Below, piece after piece: positions 11,341 through 23,779 of a stretch of 64,000 bases of DNA. The position numbers and the translations under genes were made by a program. The notes beneath the pieces are model-generated. The model made no database searches and was not told the origin of the DNA. It saw only the letters and a list, made by a program, of their open reading frames with translations. The stretch covers positions 1,178,001 to 1,242,000 of the forward strand of contig JAEUWY010000001.1 in NCBI GenBank assembly GCA_022059125.1, given 5' to 3'. Each line of letters begins with the position of its first letter. Position 1 is the stretch's first letter. The DNA is from Corynespora cassiicola (Eukaryota > Ascomycota > Dothideomycetes > Pleosporales > Corynesporascaceae).

Positions 11341-11397
11341 GGGTAGTCAGGGGGCTGATCCGCTCGCTTGTGTGATCCGCTCGCTTGTGGTTTACGT
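11341..11397 (-). repeat. Right terminal inverted repeat (57 bp)
   Basis: Perfect partner of 9547-9603, with the same internal tandem 17-bp unit. Identity ends at the first base inside each repeat. Confidence 0.9.
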
Positions 11398-12306
11398 TAC
11401 CCCTGTTCTAACGTGGCTTTGCTGTAGCAATGTGATACTACAACATCACCAGGCAAAGCTGGTCACACACACAAACAGGGTTCATGAATAAGAAGGATGT
11501 TGCGGTATTTTGGTCCGAAGCCTGTTCAGAGGTCGCTAAACCCCTCAAAGTGCAATAGATGATGCTTTCTCGTATTTCTCAATCGCGGTCTGCAACTACA
11601 TCGGGCGTTGTACCCACAACTGTGTCACATGCCGATATCCTCGACGATACCGTGCCGACTGATAGATCGTCACCATGACATAGAAAAGGTCCATTTAAGC
11701 TCCTTAGTCATCTTGCGCATGCACGCTACTAGGCAGTGGCTACACCATCACCATTGGACTAGGGCAAGATGCCAGGGCCCAAGCATGACGCGTAAACAGA
11801 GCTAAACCTGACATCCGAATGCATAGTTCAGATAGCTCGAGATACGGATCGTCCTCGCACGTTGTCCCGCGAGCGTGATATGACGTCTTTCTCCACATTT
11901 CTCTACACGCCAGGGTCAAGGCACCTGCGAACCACGAAGGTGTTGTCAAGGGGAAGTATTCTGAAAATCGATAGCAGCAAGGATTCTGTGGACGGCGGTT
12001 CAGGTAGGCGTGCTTTTTGGCTCCGGCTTGGATACGCTTATGAGTAGTGAGGTTGCTTGATGAGGAGAACCGCTCGGCTATCACAGTTAGTTCAACCAAT
12101 CTATATCCCGTCGTAATGCATTCCTAGCACTCACTCGTAAGAATAGAACTCACGCTCGTCTCGATAGGAGTTAAGCGGCTAGCTCCCTGCGATATTTGCG
12201 ATCATGGTGCAGCAAGGTGCTCGAAGCCGAGATTTCGATACGAATAGGTGGCGGATATGGGGCATGCTCTCTGATCGACTCGAGGAGCTAGATCGTAAAT
12301 GGATTG
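11398..12306. other. Unassigned sequence right of the transposon
   Basis: The longest ORF is 119 codons on the minus strand (11740-12099); it can be extended a little upstream without an ATG. It shows no motif I recognise. It could be the decayed 3' part of the pentapeptide-repeat gene next door, but I cannot link them. Confidence 0.4.
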
Positions 12307-13515
12307 TCAGAGAAAAGAGTTGTGAGATGCAACATAATGTTCTGACTTGTTTTCTTCCATCAAATTTTCGACCACAGACCCAGCATAGGAGATACAAGTC
12401 CAATTGGTCTTGTACAGCGATACCTGGTCAAAGACGCAACCCACAAAAGAACTCGCCAGCTAACTTGAGCTGTCGAATTTTGTGCTACTCACCCGCGTTC
12501 CAAAAAGGGTGGTATGTCCGATGAGACTGTGGCGAATCCTAACATTGCTGAAATTCACATCTGAGAAATGACAGTTGGTTGATACAACGTTTTCAAAAAC
12601 CGTTTCGTGGAAAACACATCTTGTAAATAGACAGCTCGATATTAAGACCGAATTCCAGAGCGAGTTCGCGACGAGGCAACGATGAGGATCGAGCCCATGG
12701 ACCCTGAGCTTAGAGAACGCGACGTTGAAGCCGTCTACGCGGCCGACCCCGGACCTAAAGTAACCACTGCCGTCAACAAGACATAAGCCAAATGTAATTG
12801 GCTAGATTTACTGACCATCTGTAGGGTATCTAGTAATCAATGATCAGTTCATTGGCCTCTTCAGAGCACGAAGAAGGCTATGCAGCTAATTTGAGTGAGC
12901 GTGCACAGCTGGCAGGGATCTCAAAAGGCAGTGCTGTTGCTGGGTAGCCGTCAAAGAGGTGAGCGCACTTTGCTAATGCGGAGTCCCATTGATGTAGCCA
13001 GCCATACTGCCCCAAGTACCACGTCAGGGGACAGCAGAATAGAGCCCACAGCTCCTAGGGGTAAGCCCTTGCCACCCCTTCGCGAAATTCATGATAATGA
13101 CGAATATCGTCACCCTGAAGAAATAGCCCCACTGCGACACGATAGAAAAAGCGTATCTCCTTGGCTGTTTTGGATGTAAACCATTGTAGAGGGCCGATGC
13201 GTTTTTCGTATGGGCGATCGATCCAGTTGGTGTCTACAGGAACGTAAGGTGGAGCGAAGATGCATCGTATCGATTCGTCAACCTCGGGGGCCCAAGGAGA
13301 CTTCTGAGGGCTGGCTGCTGTCTCTTCAGACTCGGGACTGTCGACATGGGTATACAAGTCCCCGCTTGCATCTCTATTCGAAATCCAGTGACGCCCTACA
13401 TGGTCAGTGAGGAAACCTGTTCCACTCCTTGTGTTCAGGTTGAAATCTGACTCGACACAGCCGATAACCAAGCGATGGAAGCAAGTGTAGGGGACTTCTA
13501 CGTCTAAGAGTTAGC
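12307..13515 (-). pseudogene. Broken gene with a 21-unit pentapeptide-like array
   Basis: On the minus strand about 12,670-12,320 encodes roughly 21 consecutive five-residue units (for example CLFTR CVFHE TVFEN) with a hydrophobic residue at the third position of nearly every unit. This is the signature of a pentapeptide-repeat right-handed beta helix. An in-frame TAG interrupts one unit near 12460, yet the five-residue register continues unbroken on the far side to a stop at 12307. Upstream, 13515-13055 reads as an open frame without recognised domain, then stops; coding-like sequence continues in another frame at about 13100-12960. I read this as one decayed gene. It is unclear whether the upstream segment belongs to the same gene. 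Fungal pentapeptide proteins often also carry an F-box, which I do not see. Confidence 0.4.
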
Positions 13516-14487
13516 CGCTAGAGTGCAAAACTAATATCGGGATGACTAATGGGACGGCGAGGGGTGATGAAGACGGTCGGCTCCGGCTGCCAATGCAGCC
13601 TCGACCAGGCTGTTCAGTCGGTAGCATGTACTTACTTCTTAGATAGCCTTCTGGCGCCGTCCTGACAGTGTCTGACGCCTCGGCCGACAAGAGCGTGGAG
13701 ATGCTGGCTCACCAAGGGGGTATCTTCGCTGATGCAACAGGAGGAGGAGCAGGGCACCGAGGATGTAAGTTGTGGGGGCAGAATGAGTGGTGAAGAGGAC
13801 AGCGGAACAAAGAGCCGGCAGCCTCCCCCCTCCCTCTGAGTTTTTGGCAACAGCGACCGAAAAAAGACGATAGAAACAGCACGGGCCTGCCGAGGAAGTC
13901 GGATTCGGCTGTTTGAGCCGCCTTGATCCACCGGGCTCATCCCCTTCACCGTTGATGTGTGTGATCCCAGCCTGCGTACCTTCAATGCCATCCAATCGCG
14001 GGCCTAGCAGTCGGCGGCAAAGCCAGAGCATCGTCTTTGATAGATATAGATGAGGTCAGATGATGGAATCCCACCAACTGTAGAGGGGCGCTCGTGTCTA
14101 GCAGCCACAAAAGGAACACGATAACCTCCCCGTGTGGGTGGATCATGCCCCGGCGTAGGTTGAGCCGAGCCTTCGACGAGCTGAGACGTCGCTAAGCCAG
14201 AGATGCGGGTGACTGCACTTGTCAAAGGTGCGCAAGGCTCAGGCGTGACATTCATCAAATCGTGAGTCATCAATTGGCCTAATCCATGCATTGAGTTTGC
14301 CGTTCCCTGTATTACGCCTCGAACCCCCAACGCCGGAAGCATCCACAGCACCAGCCCAAAAAAGGGCGAAAAGAGAGCCGTCATCGGACTGCCTGCGCTG
14401 TGACGCCTGGCAAGCGAAACGAAGACGCTTGGCCAGTCATGCTGTTTTCATCAGCAGTCGGGCGCCTGCCACCATGCTCTTTGGAAG
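13516..14487. other. Intergenic, no gene recognised
   Basis: Two overlapping minus-strand ORFs of about 120-130 codons (13632-14031) and one of 126 codons (14004-14384) are compositionally simple and lack motifs. This is probably the 3' flank of the bZIP gene. Confidence 0.45.
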
Positions 14488-15666
14488 CTACGGCTCATCA
14501 GGTGACCCGTGGCCTGTTGGGCCATCCCGAGGGTGGGATTTGCCAGTCGAGTACGCGGCCAGACGGTCGGCCTCTCGCTGTATATATGCACTGAGGCGGC
14601 TGTCTGAGCAATAGCTGTGCTGTCCGATCATCTCAACTAGTTCTCTCACATCACTCCTCAAGTACTATATTTCGATGAGTGGGATTTTCTTGAGGTAGTG
14701 GACGTTGTCGACACATACCTCTACTTCAGTCTTCAGCTCCTTGTTCACACGCTCCGCGTTACGCGCAGTGGTGACGAGCTCTTCCTGCTGTCTTTTCTGC
14801 TTGTTCCTGCACTTGCTTGCCGCCTTGCGGTTCTTCTCGAGATAGATTGCGCGCGCAGATCCTGGTTCCACGTTCGCCGACTTCCGTCTCCGTCGGGGTG
14901 GGGATTGCGCTCCAGCGACTGGTGTGCTTGCTTCCGATGTCGTTGTTAATCTTGTGCTCTCGCTACGACACTTCAACGACGGCGAGTTGCTGCTAAAAGC
15001 ACTCTCCGAAGATGGCGCATGCGTAGAAGCGAACGATCCGGGAGCAATATCGTAGAAGAAGCTCTGGCTGGGGTCAAATGAATTGGGGGCAATGCTGTGG
15101 GTATCTAGCGGGGGCAGTGTGCACGCATCCTGGGAAGCGATCGGCGTCTTACTGAGCGGCTTGAAGGATGCCCCGGTTTGATTATTGTAGTGTTGGTGGT
15201 AGATAGAAGGACCTGTGCCAGGAAGGCTCTTCTCGGCCTTGACTTCGATTTCGCCCTGTAACGGAACGTGGAAGCCCGTGGGCGGAGTTTGCAAAAGACC
15301 ACGTTGGGGGGAATCTATTGGAGTCTTCGCATCCGCAGGTTCCAGCACGGCCTGGCCCTCGCTCGTAGGAAGAATTGGCGCCGGCAAAGCCATATAGTTT
15401 GTGGGACAGAATTTCGACACAGTCACATTGTTGACATGGGGAGGGGCTTCCCAATCGTCCCGTGTGCCGAACGGGTCCGAGCACTCTGAGGGTGTCTGGT
15501 AGTCCATGTGCTTCTCGGTCCGTTGGAAGCCTGAGATGGCCTGCATTCCTGAGGGTATGATCGAGGTAGGGGGGCGTGACAAGCTGATTTGATGAGAATA
15601 ATTTAGCAACAGGTTCAGGCGGGCGGTAGTGTAGTCGACGTGTCCCGAGATCTGGAGCGGGGCCAA
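14488..15666 (-). CDS. bZIP transcription factor, ATF/CREB type
   Basis: Two exons, 15666-14719 and 14664-14488, with a 54-bp intron, give 374 residues. The first 250 or so residues are Ser/Pro/Thr-rich and probably disordered. A basic region with the invariant Asn-x7-Arg, NRKAASKCRNKQKRQQEEL, lies near residue 287 and runs into a leucine-zipper helix. Splicing is supported by homology: it joins KELKTEVE to YLRSDVRELVEMIGQHSYC, the conserved zipper continuation of Atf1/AtfA-like and related fungal factors, whereas read-through gives an unrelated short tail. The likely role is stress or developmental gene control in the nucleus, inferred from family. It has an unusually long upstream region without a detectable gene. 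Confidence 0.88.
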
Positions 15667-18600
15667 GCGACTTTGTTCTCGAACGCGAGCAACAGGCCGG
15701 CTCTCTTATAAAGAGCATACGTCGGAAATGTTGCACATTATCCTATTCCCTGACACCAATGACGCAGCAAATCCAAAAGTTCGTCTTCGGTCGTCACTGG
15801 GAAAAAATAAAAGCGGACCAATTGACAGCGGCTTGCGGATTCCATGCACCGCAGCTCACACGTACCGCCGAGAGCTAGGATTGCAATGGGGAGCAGACCA
15901 GGACCTAGGGCTCTGCCTGCTTGGGGTATAGACCTTCATTCCAGCACAGTGCCCGCAGCATGAAGGGGGGATTCGCTACGGTACATTTGGCCGCTGGCGA
16001 CCGTGGAACCAAACATGACTTGGCATGGCAATGTGGCCCCTGTCCGGCAGACTGTGCCGGAGCAATAGTAGATGGGCCGGCTACACAAGGTGCTCAGCAT
16101 CCCGTCGGTAAGTGCGGCGTATGGCGAGTCCAGGGCAAGCGGCCGTGTGCCCAGCCACTCGGACCACATGTGCAAGGCGGCAGAATGGACGATGTGCGAA
16201 GGAAGGCCCCGTGTCTGTTGATGTGGGTGGGTTGAACTGGGGACGCGTGTGATGGCACCAAGGAGGACAAGGGCCCCGGGGTGTTCTCTGGCTGGAGGGC
16301 TGGGTGGCGCTAGCCGCTCTACGACTAGCGCGGGTTCCTCTTTGCCCAGATGGCGGCGGAGGCACTAAATTCCGTATCCTTGTCGTCGCACCTGCGAGAA
16401 CCATCGCTCTGGACGAGGGCTCATTACCAGGCAGACATCTTTGGCCTCGTTTCGTTCCGTCCTGACGGGAATGCTCGAATTCCCCCATCTGCGAGGTTCC
16501 CGTCGCGTATCCCGTCGTGGCCGCTCCCCGACACAACCCCGCATGTGACGAAATAGGGCTGATCGCAGCCATGCCGACCACCGACGGCTCTCACCCCTCG
16601 TCTCGTTCAAATGGCCCACAAATGATGTCTTTCCCTGTCCCGTGTGCAACCAAAAGCTCCCATTCTTATATGCCCCGTGCGCTTGTCCAAATCCCAACGC
16701 CGTTGCCACTCGGGAGACTATCCCACCAGGGAATGCGCGTGGCACGCCCCGGCTGTCTTCCGTCCTCACTGACGATTCTCTGAGATATGGGGAGCTAGTC
16801 ACCGGCCCGGGAGCTCCACGTTGCCCTGCATACGGCTCGTCATGCTGTCCAGGCCATGCTGCATGCAGCTTTACTCAACTCAGCCTGCCATCGGGCATGG
16901 CTACCCTTGAAGGAGAATCCGAGCAAGGCCATGCAGACTGCAAATGGTCCAAACCATCGTCCCCGTCAACAACTGGCTCCTGCTAGTGGAAGCAGTGGGC
17001 ACCACTGTAGCCCGCGGCTTCTTCCCCGTGTCTTTCCCCTGCCAGAAAACACTTCTCTCGTTCTGTCCACCTTCACGCCATGGCTAAGCAAAAGCGCCAC
17101 GGCAAGGGTCGATTTCTCGGCATCTTCTCAGAGCCTTCCATGCCCAAGCACAGTTGAAACGGCGCAGCAGCGTCGAGCGGAAACTCTTTTTAACCAACTA
17201 TGCAAATACGATGCGCCGAGGTCATTTGGTAGCTCAAAACACATCGCACGCGGCCCAGAGACTATGGAGCAGATACTGCCCGCTTATGAATGGAATCCAG
17301 CGGCAGTGATAGTCCTCGACAGCGGCGCGGATTTGTTGGTTTGAATTCCCACTCCCGTCCCTTATCTCTTTGCGGGGATGATGTTAGCGGCTTTGCCGAT
17401 GCGGCAAGTCCCCAACTCCGGAAGACTCAGTGTTTGGCATATATTCCACAATTACGTACCGGTCAAGGTTTATTTTCGTTGGAATGTCACCTGATTTGTG
17501 TCGCTATTTCCATCAATCGTGAGAGCTATAGATATACAACTGCAAACATGATGCCATTCGAAAAAACGCCCCACGAAAACCTATCCTTGTGGCTCTGCAA
17601 AGGAAGCGCACGTTTTGGTCTCCGCCAACACTGTGGAAAAAAAACCATCAGGAGTTAAACAAAGCCACATCAACTCGATGAGCTACACTACCTAGTAATT
17701 GCTGAGCTTTGGGATATTCTCATTTGTGCAGCCGTGTTGTATGGTTGGAATTTACCTCCGGGCCAATCAGTATCACCCACTTCTTGGTTGCTGCCGTTTG
17801 TCAACAAAGATATTGCAGTCCCCTTATCGGCCAAAATTTTAAAAAAAGTCGCTCAACGGTTATCCTAGGGTCGGCCTCAATCGGCCACAGTCTGTCTCAC
17901 AGAAAGCCGTAAGATCCGCACCGTGTGGCAGCTCAAGGATAAGCATAGGAGCTTTCTCCATAATTCGGCCGGCGGATTCTGCGATAGCATCTATCACTCC
18001 AATGCTCGTGGGCCAAATTTGTCAGCTTAAGTCTCTTCGTGTCAATGAGGAGCCTTGCAGCAGGTTTTCACGCCCCATTGCGGGACTGAACACCTGTCAC
18101 ACGTTTGCGGCATAATTTGCCGAAGAACCCTGCGGGCCCACGGCAGAATCCTCCCCTTTTTTTTGCTCTTCATTGAAGTTCTACTACTACTGTTGGAATC
18201 TAATCAAAGGGCCAGAAGACATGTTGTTTCATGTTTTTTGGCATGAGCGTGTTGTTTCTGCGTGCAGTTCGTCTGGTTTCTGCAAACTAATATCTGCTTA
18301 GTTCCGCCAGTACCATGTGCTGGGTGCATCTGTTTTCCCCCACAAGACTTGTGGGCCGTGCCAAGTGTATCAATGCCCACGATCTGCCAGCCATTCCCCG
18401 TCCCCAGTCCCTCAGACTCCTCGAGAATTGCTCTTATGCTGGCCAAACTTTGCGGCTTGAAAGAAGTGGCATTCTTTACCATGCCTCTGGATTCATAAAA
18501 AACGATGGTACTCTGCGATGGAGTGAAGGGGGGTAGCACCCATATCATCCGGTGAGTCCGATCCAAGTTCTCGGTCCCTGACTGGATCCGTTGTACTCAC

Positions 18601-21600
18601 CCACACCTTGCAGTGTCTTGAGGGCAACAAACTATCTCAGTCGTCCTCTTCAATTGAATTATTACTACACCGCCTCTTCGTACGTTTGGATCTCTCTCTC
18701 GCCCCCACCATAGAAGCCCCGAAGAATCTTCCTTGGTCAGCTGCGACCACATCGCCTTGGTCCTCCCCGTTACGCGTCCTACTGCCGAGTCAGATAGCTG
18801 CTGTAGGCAATCCCGAGACGATTTACAATACCACCGATGGCCACGTCCTGTCGCGAGATGCCTGTTACGCGATCGAAATAGGGGTGGTATATCCGGGGAT
18901 CGCTCAATCGTGCGCAGATACAATCACAGTCGATTGCTCAGAGAAAACCAGATCTGTACGGCTATTACGCGGATTTTTCTCGCAGATAACACTCTATTGG
19001 AGATCCCACTTGTCGTATGACAAGATATGACTTCACATCGTGCTGTGGGTTTCCAAGAAGGATGCAGCCGAATCCGATGCGGCCGAACCTGCATCAGGCG
19101 CTAGGCAAAATGAAGTCATGATGGAATTCATGCAACCAAGAGCTAGAATGCCCATTCGATAATTCGGGAGCATGAGATACGAAAGCTGTAGTAGCACCGA
19201 GTCCATGGCATGGACGGTTTCAGCCGTCACCTACCCTTGAAAAGAACGCAAGGACAGGGTTGAGGAAGTGATGGCCAAAATACCCGAACCGCGGCCTTTT
19301 AGTCATGGAAATGACATGCTATTCCTGGTCATGGACTGGGAAGAAAACGTTTCTGCTCACCCGAGGACCTGGCGTTGAGATACGGGCTTTGATAGCTCTT
19401 GGGGACTTGCTGGATGAGAGAGGCCTGAATTCCAAACTCACAAACTAGATAACAACGCAGAAATATGCTTCACAAACAAAGCATAATCTAATTTTCGATC
19501 GTTCCTATCTTGCTTCAAGCTAAGGGGAGGGTAAGTATAGTGAAGATCTTACTAAAGCCCATGAAGCTATATTGCAGTATCGATCAGTCACGCAGCTTGA
19601 TTTTCTCAATAGAGTATTCATCTCATGAAATTTTTGCGTCATTTGTATAATCCCATATAATCTAACATGCAAGTTCTCGACAGCTGCAACACGTCGAGAA
19701 GCCCATGGTGGCGTTACTCTTGCTAATCTTTACTTTCTGGGTTGCGAGATTTGTGTTCTCGAAATTTATAGGCCAGAAAATGAGTAACTTCATGGTTGGA
19801 TTGAGATGCTCGTTCGAGTATCCGCCTCGTCAAATTACCAGCTAGCAACTGGGTCATACCACTCCAGTGACCAAAGCGGATCCGACTTTGCGCAGCGAAA
19901 AAAAAATACCCTGCATTCCCCAGCCATGCTCCATGCAGGTACGGGTGACGCTAATGTCTCGAAAACGTTGCTTGTCGCTCTCAAGTATGTTTGGATAAAG
20001 GTTTCCTGACTAGCACCGATCCAAGGACCAGTTGTATCTGTCATTCTAACAAGATATCACTCAAAGAAAGGCGGCATTCAATCGACCATCTCCTCGGATA
20101 TCACTCTACGTACGGCAAGACTGCATTGGTCTGACTACGTGTGGTTAAAGCAGCCCATACAAGACCTGCAGCATTAGAGCGTGCCTTCTAACAAAGAACA
20201 TGTATGATGTCGCGTCCTCTCCACTTTAGCTGTTCCATTCCACATTTTATCCTGTTTTCCTATCATTCCGGTGTCCCCAACTTTCATTTTCTAACCACGC
20301 CCGTGACAGGGTTGTCTATTATGCAAGGCGAATGCCTTGATCTGAATCAACATATGCGCCTCGGTAAACTTACATCACGGCTCACCACCTCAATGTTGAG
20401 CTCGAGCCAGATGGATAAACCATGGCGTAAGCGATCCCATCGCATGATAGCCGCCAAGCCAAGCGTCCTAGTTTTGGGAGGCAAACCGACCATCCCCTGC
20501 AAGGACGGAGTCGCGTTTGCGGATATGGACACCTGCAGCTTAGCTGCAATCCTTTTCGGCCCTTTTTTCTTGCGGCCAATCTCTTGGAAGATTTCTGACG
20601 CGCATGCGGTTTGTGGGGGCAGAAGTGGGCACTGTTGTCTCCGCTCTTCCGATATAGGCCTCTGCCTGGTATTCTTTGGCCAAATCCTGTCGGTACCAGA
20701 ACAAGGTTGGCCATAAGGAAAGTGTAGCGTGAGTCTCCGTTTTAGGTTCTGCTAGCCGTACTTCCATTTGGCATAAAAAAGTACGGTGAACACTCGGTCG
20801 TATTGTTACATGGAATTCTGTGCGCCCTAAATATCTTCAGTTACTTCTCAACGCCTTCTACGAAAAAGCTGGATCAGGAACTCTAATTTGTCACGGCCGA
20901 ACAGTAAGTGTCACTAATATATTACCAATGAGGACTAAATGACACAGAAATATTAGGTCCGAGATTCACTATAGTGTCTCGTTTATACTATCTATTTTCC
21001 ATGCATGAACGAATTTCTCCCACTATATCACGGACTTGATAATGTAGTTATTGAGTCCCAGTAATGAAGAATACGTTAAAGCACTTATGCAAGACATTGA
21101 GCTACGGCTCTACAATGAAAGACGATGTAACTTGTCATTATCGACTGGTGTCCCCTTTCGACTCCATGCGTTAACTTCTTTCGAATTCATGTAGCCGAAG
21201 ACGAGATTCAAATGGACTGTTACGTTACCATTTCTGACATCCTTCATCAAGAGCTATGACTGGCCCTACAGTGCCTCGTATGCTCTCGGTGTTCTCCGCA
21301 AGTCGTGCCAAGACCCTTTCAACGACTCGGTGCAGCTTGATCATCTCCAGAGAGAATGGCATAATTGGTGGTCGTGCAGGCGCTGGATATTCTATGCCGC
21401 TTAGTCCATAGAATGATGGTGCAAGCGTATTCCAGTGGGAGGAAGTACCATTCTAAAAGCTGCGGGGAATTTTTGGGTGTTGCATAGAGATTATATTCGA
21501 TTCAAAGAACCCTGTCTAACGGAAATTCTTGGAAATTCTTACCACTGATTTTACTTTTACGTTTCTGTGGAAATGAAGGGCGTTCAAGCTGAGTCGGGCG

Positions 21601-22316
21601 AACGAGAGGCCTACAATAGACATGGCCTCATCAACAGCCATTGATGAGACTTTATGAATTGATGCTCTAACAGCCTTTGAAGGTGCGCGATACCTCGGTA
21701 CTGACATTATTTTGTTTATGAAAGAAGTAGTAGAAGTTTTAGATAAGGAAGCTGTTTGAGAATGAGTTATATCGTCTGTTCCAGGGTTTGAAATGTGCTT
21801 CCTAAGAACTTTGAATCGCCTTTAGGGTTATGAAAATAGATTGACGCTAAAAATCTCAGAAAATTCACTGACAACACTTTTCAATAGAGCTTGACTGCCA
21901 TTATTGATCAACTGTAACTATGTTAGCGCCCTTTACAGCAGATGCTTTGTTGAGCGGGGAGGCATCATCGCCCGTTGTGGGCACATTTAAACAACAGATA
22001 TTTCAAACAAAAGTAAGCAAATTGAATGATAAAACATAGCAGCATTAGGTGTATTCATCCCTAGAGCATACTTCGAGAGTTGATAAAGGCCAGAAATGCT
22101 ATATAGACAGCTTTAAAAACCAAATTAAGTTTTACAGTCTATAATTTTAACGTCAGTGTATATAAAGAGTACTATAAAAAAGCTTCCTAATTAAAACAAT
22201 CATTTTTTTCTACATTTAAATTTATTAATAAATTGATTAGTATACTAAAAGTAATTTTTTAGAGTAAAAATAATTTTCTTGCCTTTACGGGACAAGGTGA
22301 TTATACTTACCAAACC
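15667..22316. other. 6.65-kb stretch without a detectable gene
   Basis: Only short overlapping ORFs occur (longest 170 codons at 20204-20716), without motifs or splice-supported extension. Base composition is ordinary to about 20.8 kb, then grows A+T-rich, especially at about 21.9-22.3 kb. The whole stretch lies upstream of the bZIP gene and downstream of the rhodopsin-like gene. It may be a long regulatory upstream region, noncoding transcription units, or a mutated repeat island. I see no tRNA, and no inverted repeat that would mark a transposon. Confidence 0.5.
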
Positions 22317-23779
22317 CTAGAGCGTACTATCTTGTGATACCAACTTTTTGCTTGGATTATCACTTTCGTTAAACGACCGAGATTCTGGAGTTCTAGTTTG
22401 TTCTACCTTTACTTCCTTATCGGAGTAGTGGCGGTAGATTCTGACGAATGGGGCCGTGCATGGAATCATGAGGCCGACGGCGATTTCGAGAATGCTGCCG
22501 AGGTATGGGAATCAGCATGGCAGCTACCTCCATGGTGTTGTGCATGGAGATGGGAGCTTACCAGACAGTGGTGATCGGTACCAGGGTGTACGTTGGATCC
22601 CGAGTTTTGGAGTACTTGATGCGATACCATAGAGTAAGAATGCCACAGACGCAAGCCCTAGAGGGCTGTTAATAGAGGAGAACAAAAGTAAAAGGCGCCA
22701 AGTTGACACTCACCCTAAGCCTGCTAGGAAGACCATGAATACTCCAACCTTCTTCTTCCTAGATATTCGAAGGTTCCCAATGGAAGGCAAAGGGAGGCAC
22801 AGAATGTAGAAGTCTAACAGAACAGTCATGGCGCCGGTTCCAATGCCATGCTGCATTACTATTCCATTCCCTGCGCATTCGGGTGAGCCAAGGCCCTTCA
22901 AGTAGGCCACAAGGTCGCTTCCACCACGTGGACCACAGTAGACGCCAGATACGATGGAGTTGCTTATGTAAACAAGTCCAGAGATGACTGCTCCGGCATA
23001 GACAGCGGGCTTGAGCCATCGAACGGGGGCGAAGATGTTGAGCAGCATCGAAAAGAGAGTAAGCTTTTGAAGCCACTGTAGGGGGCCATAGAGAATCGAA
23101 AGTGTGCGCGCGTTCTAGAGAGGGGTAAGTAGGCTTCTTCTCCCAGGGTGATTGTTCGATGGAAATTTACCATCATAGAGCGGATAGTCACTTCTCCTAA
23201 ACGCACGTCCCAGGCGTGGTACCCAAAGATCCCTCCCGGAGATCCCATGACTGCCAATGTGTGAGCAAACCGTGGAAGATTGCTATTCGAGAGGCTTTTC
23301 GACTTTCATACCTACTATTGCTACGATGATATAAATGGCTCCTGCAGGCTAAGACTTTGGTAAGCAAAAGGAATGTGTTTTTGGCGAAGCGAGATGGAAT
23401 ACCCAGCTGATCCAGTAGATGTCTATTGGAAAAGATCAGCTTCTAGACGTGAAGGCAGGCCGGGTCAAGTCTGATTCTTACAGTCATCTATAGTAGTCTG
23501 CTTGAATATGACAAGTTTGGCATATGTTCGCACGACGAGGAATATGGTGAGAATAAAGAGAAGAACACAGCCGGTGATAAGGATCTGATAACCGTAAAAC
23601 CGACGATTCTCAAAGTCTGGTGTTACTCCCTTGCAGAGAACAAAGCTGTCAGCTGAGGTGATGAGTGGGGTGAAGAGCTGGCATACCTCTGGAGGAAAGG
23701 CTAGCGGAAAGTCTTTGAGAGCTACAAGGACCTCAGCCGTGAGACCGTCGGTCAGGCTTGAGTCGCCTAAAGTGGCCAT
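22317..23779 (-). CDS. Rhodopsin-like 7TM membrane protein (SAT4/PTH11-related)
   Basis: Seven exons: 23779-23482, 23422-23403, 23348-23312, 23250-23171, 23114-22714, 22657-22562 and 22494-22317. Introns are 54-67 bp and the frame closes at 1,110 nt (369 residues). Two exons are tiny (20 and 37 nt), which makes the gene easy to miss. The product has an extracellular N-terminus and seven hydrophobic spans, with family motifs GIFGYHAWDVRLG, LFSMLLNIFAPVRWLK, and GVYCGP in the central loops. The charged, Ser-rich tail is about 45 residues. Family knowledge: the fungal 'rhodopsin domain' family is related to the PTH11-type receptor proteins of plant pathogens, at the plasma membrane. No CFEM domain is present. 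Ligand and signalling role are unknown. The last acceptor (22495-22496) is the least certain splice site. Confidence 0.85.

Larger units (their letters stand above)
9547..11397 (-). mobile_element. Pogo/Fot1-type DNA transposon, inactive
   Basis: A 1,851-bp element with perfect 57-bp terminal inverted repeats beginning ACGTAAACC and flanked on both sides by TA (9545-9546 and 11398-11399), the target duplication of Tc1/mariner/pogo elements. It contains one minus-strand transposase gene broken by at least three lesions. Ends and duplication are read directly from sequence; the family comes from the transposase motifs. Confidence 0.9.

Noticed and set aside
12460..12492. A 33-bp intron (GTGAGT...TTAG) in the pentapeptide-like gene
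   Set aside because: Shorter than the smallest introns seen here (44 bp) and it would shift the five-residue register; read-through with a nonsense codon fits better.
16081..17344. Several ORFs of 100-166 codons in the bZIP upstream region
   Set aside because: They overlap on both strands, are rich in Pro/Ser/Arg from base composition, and show no motif or conserved splice sites.
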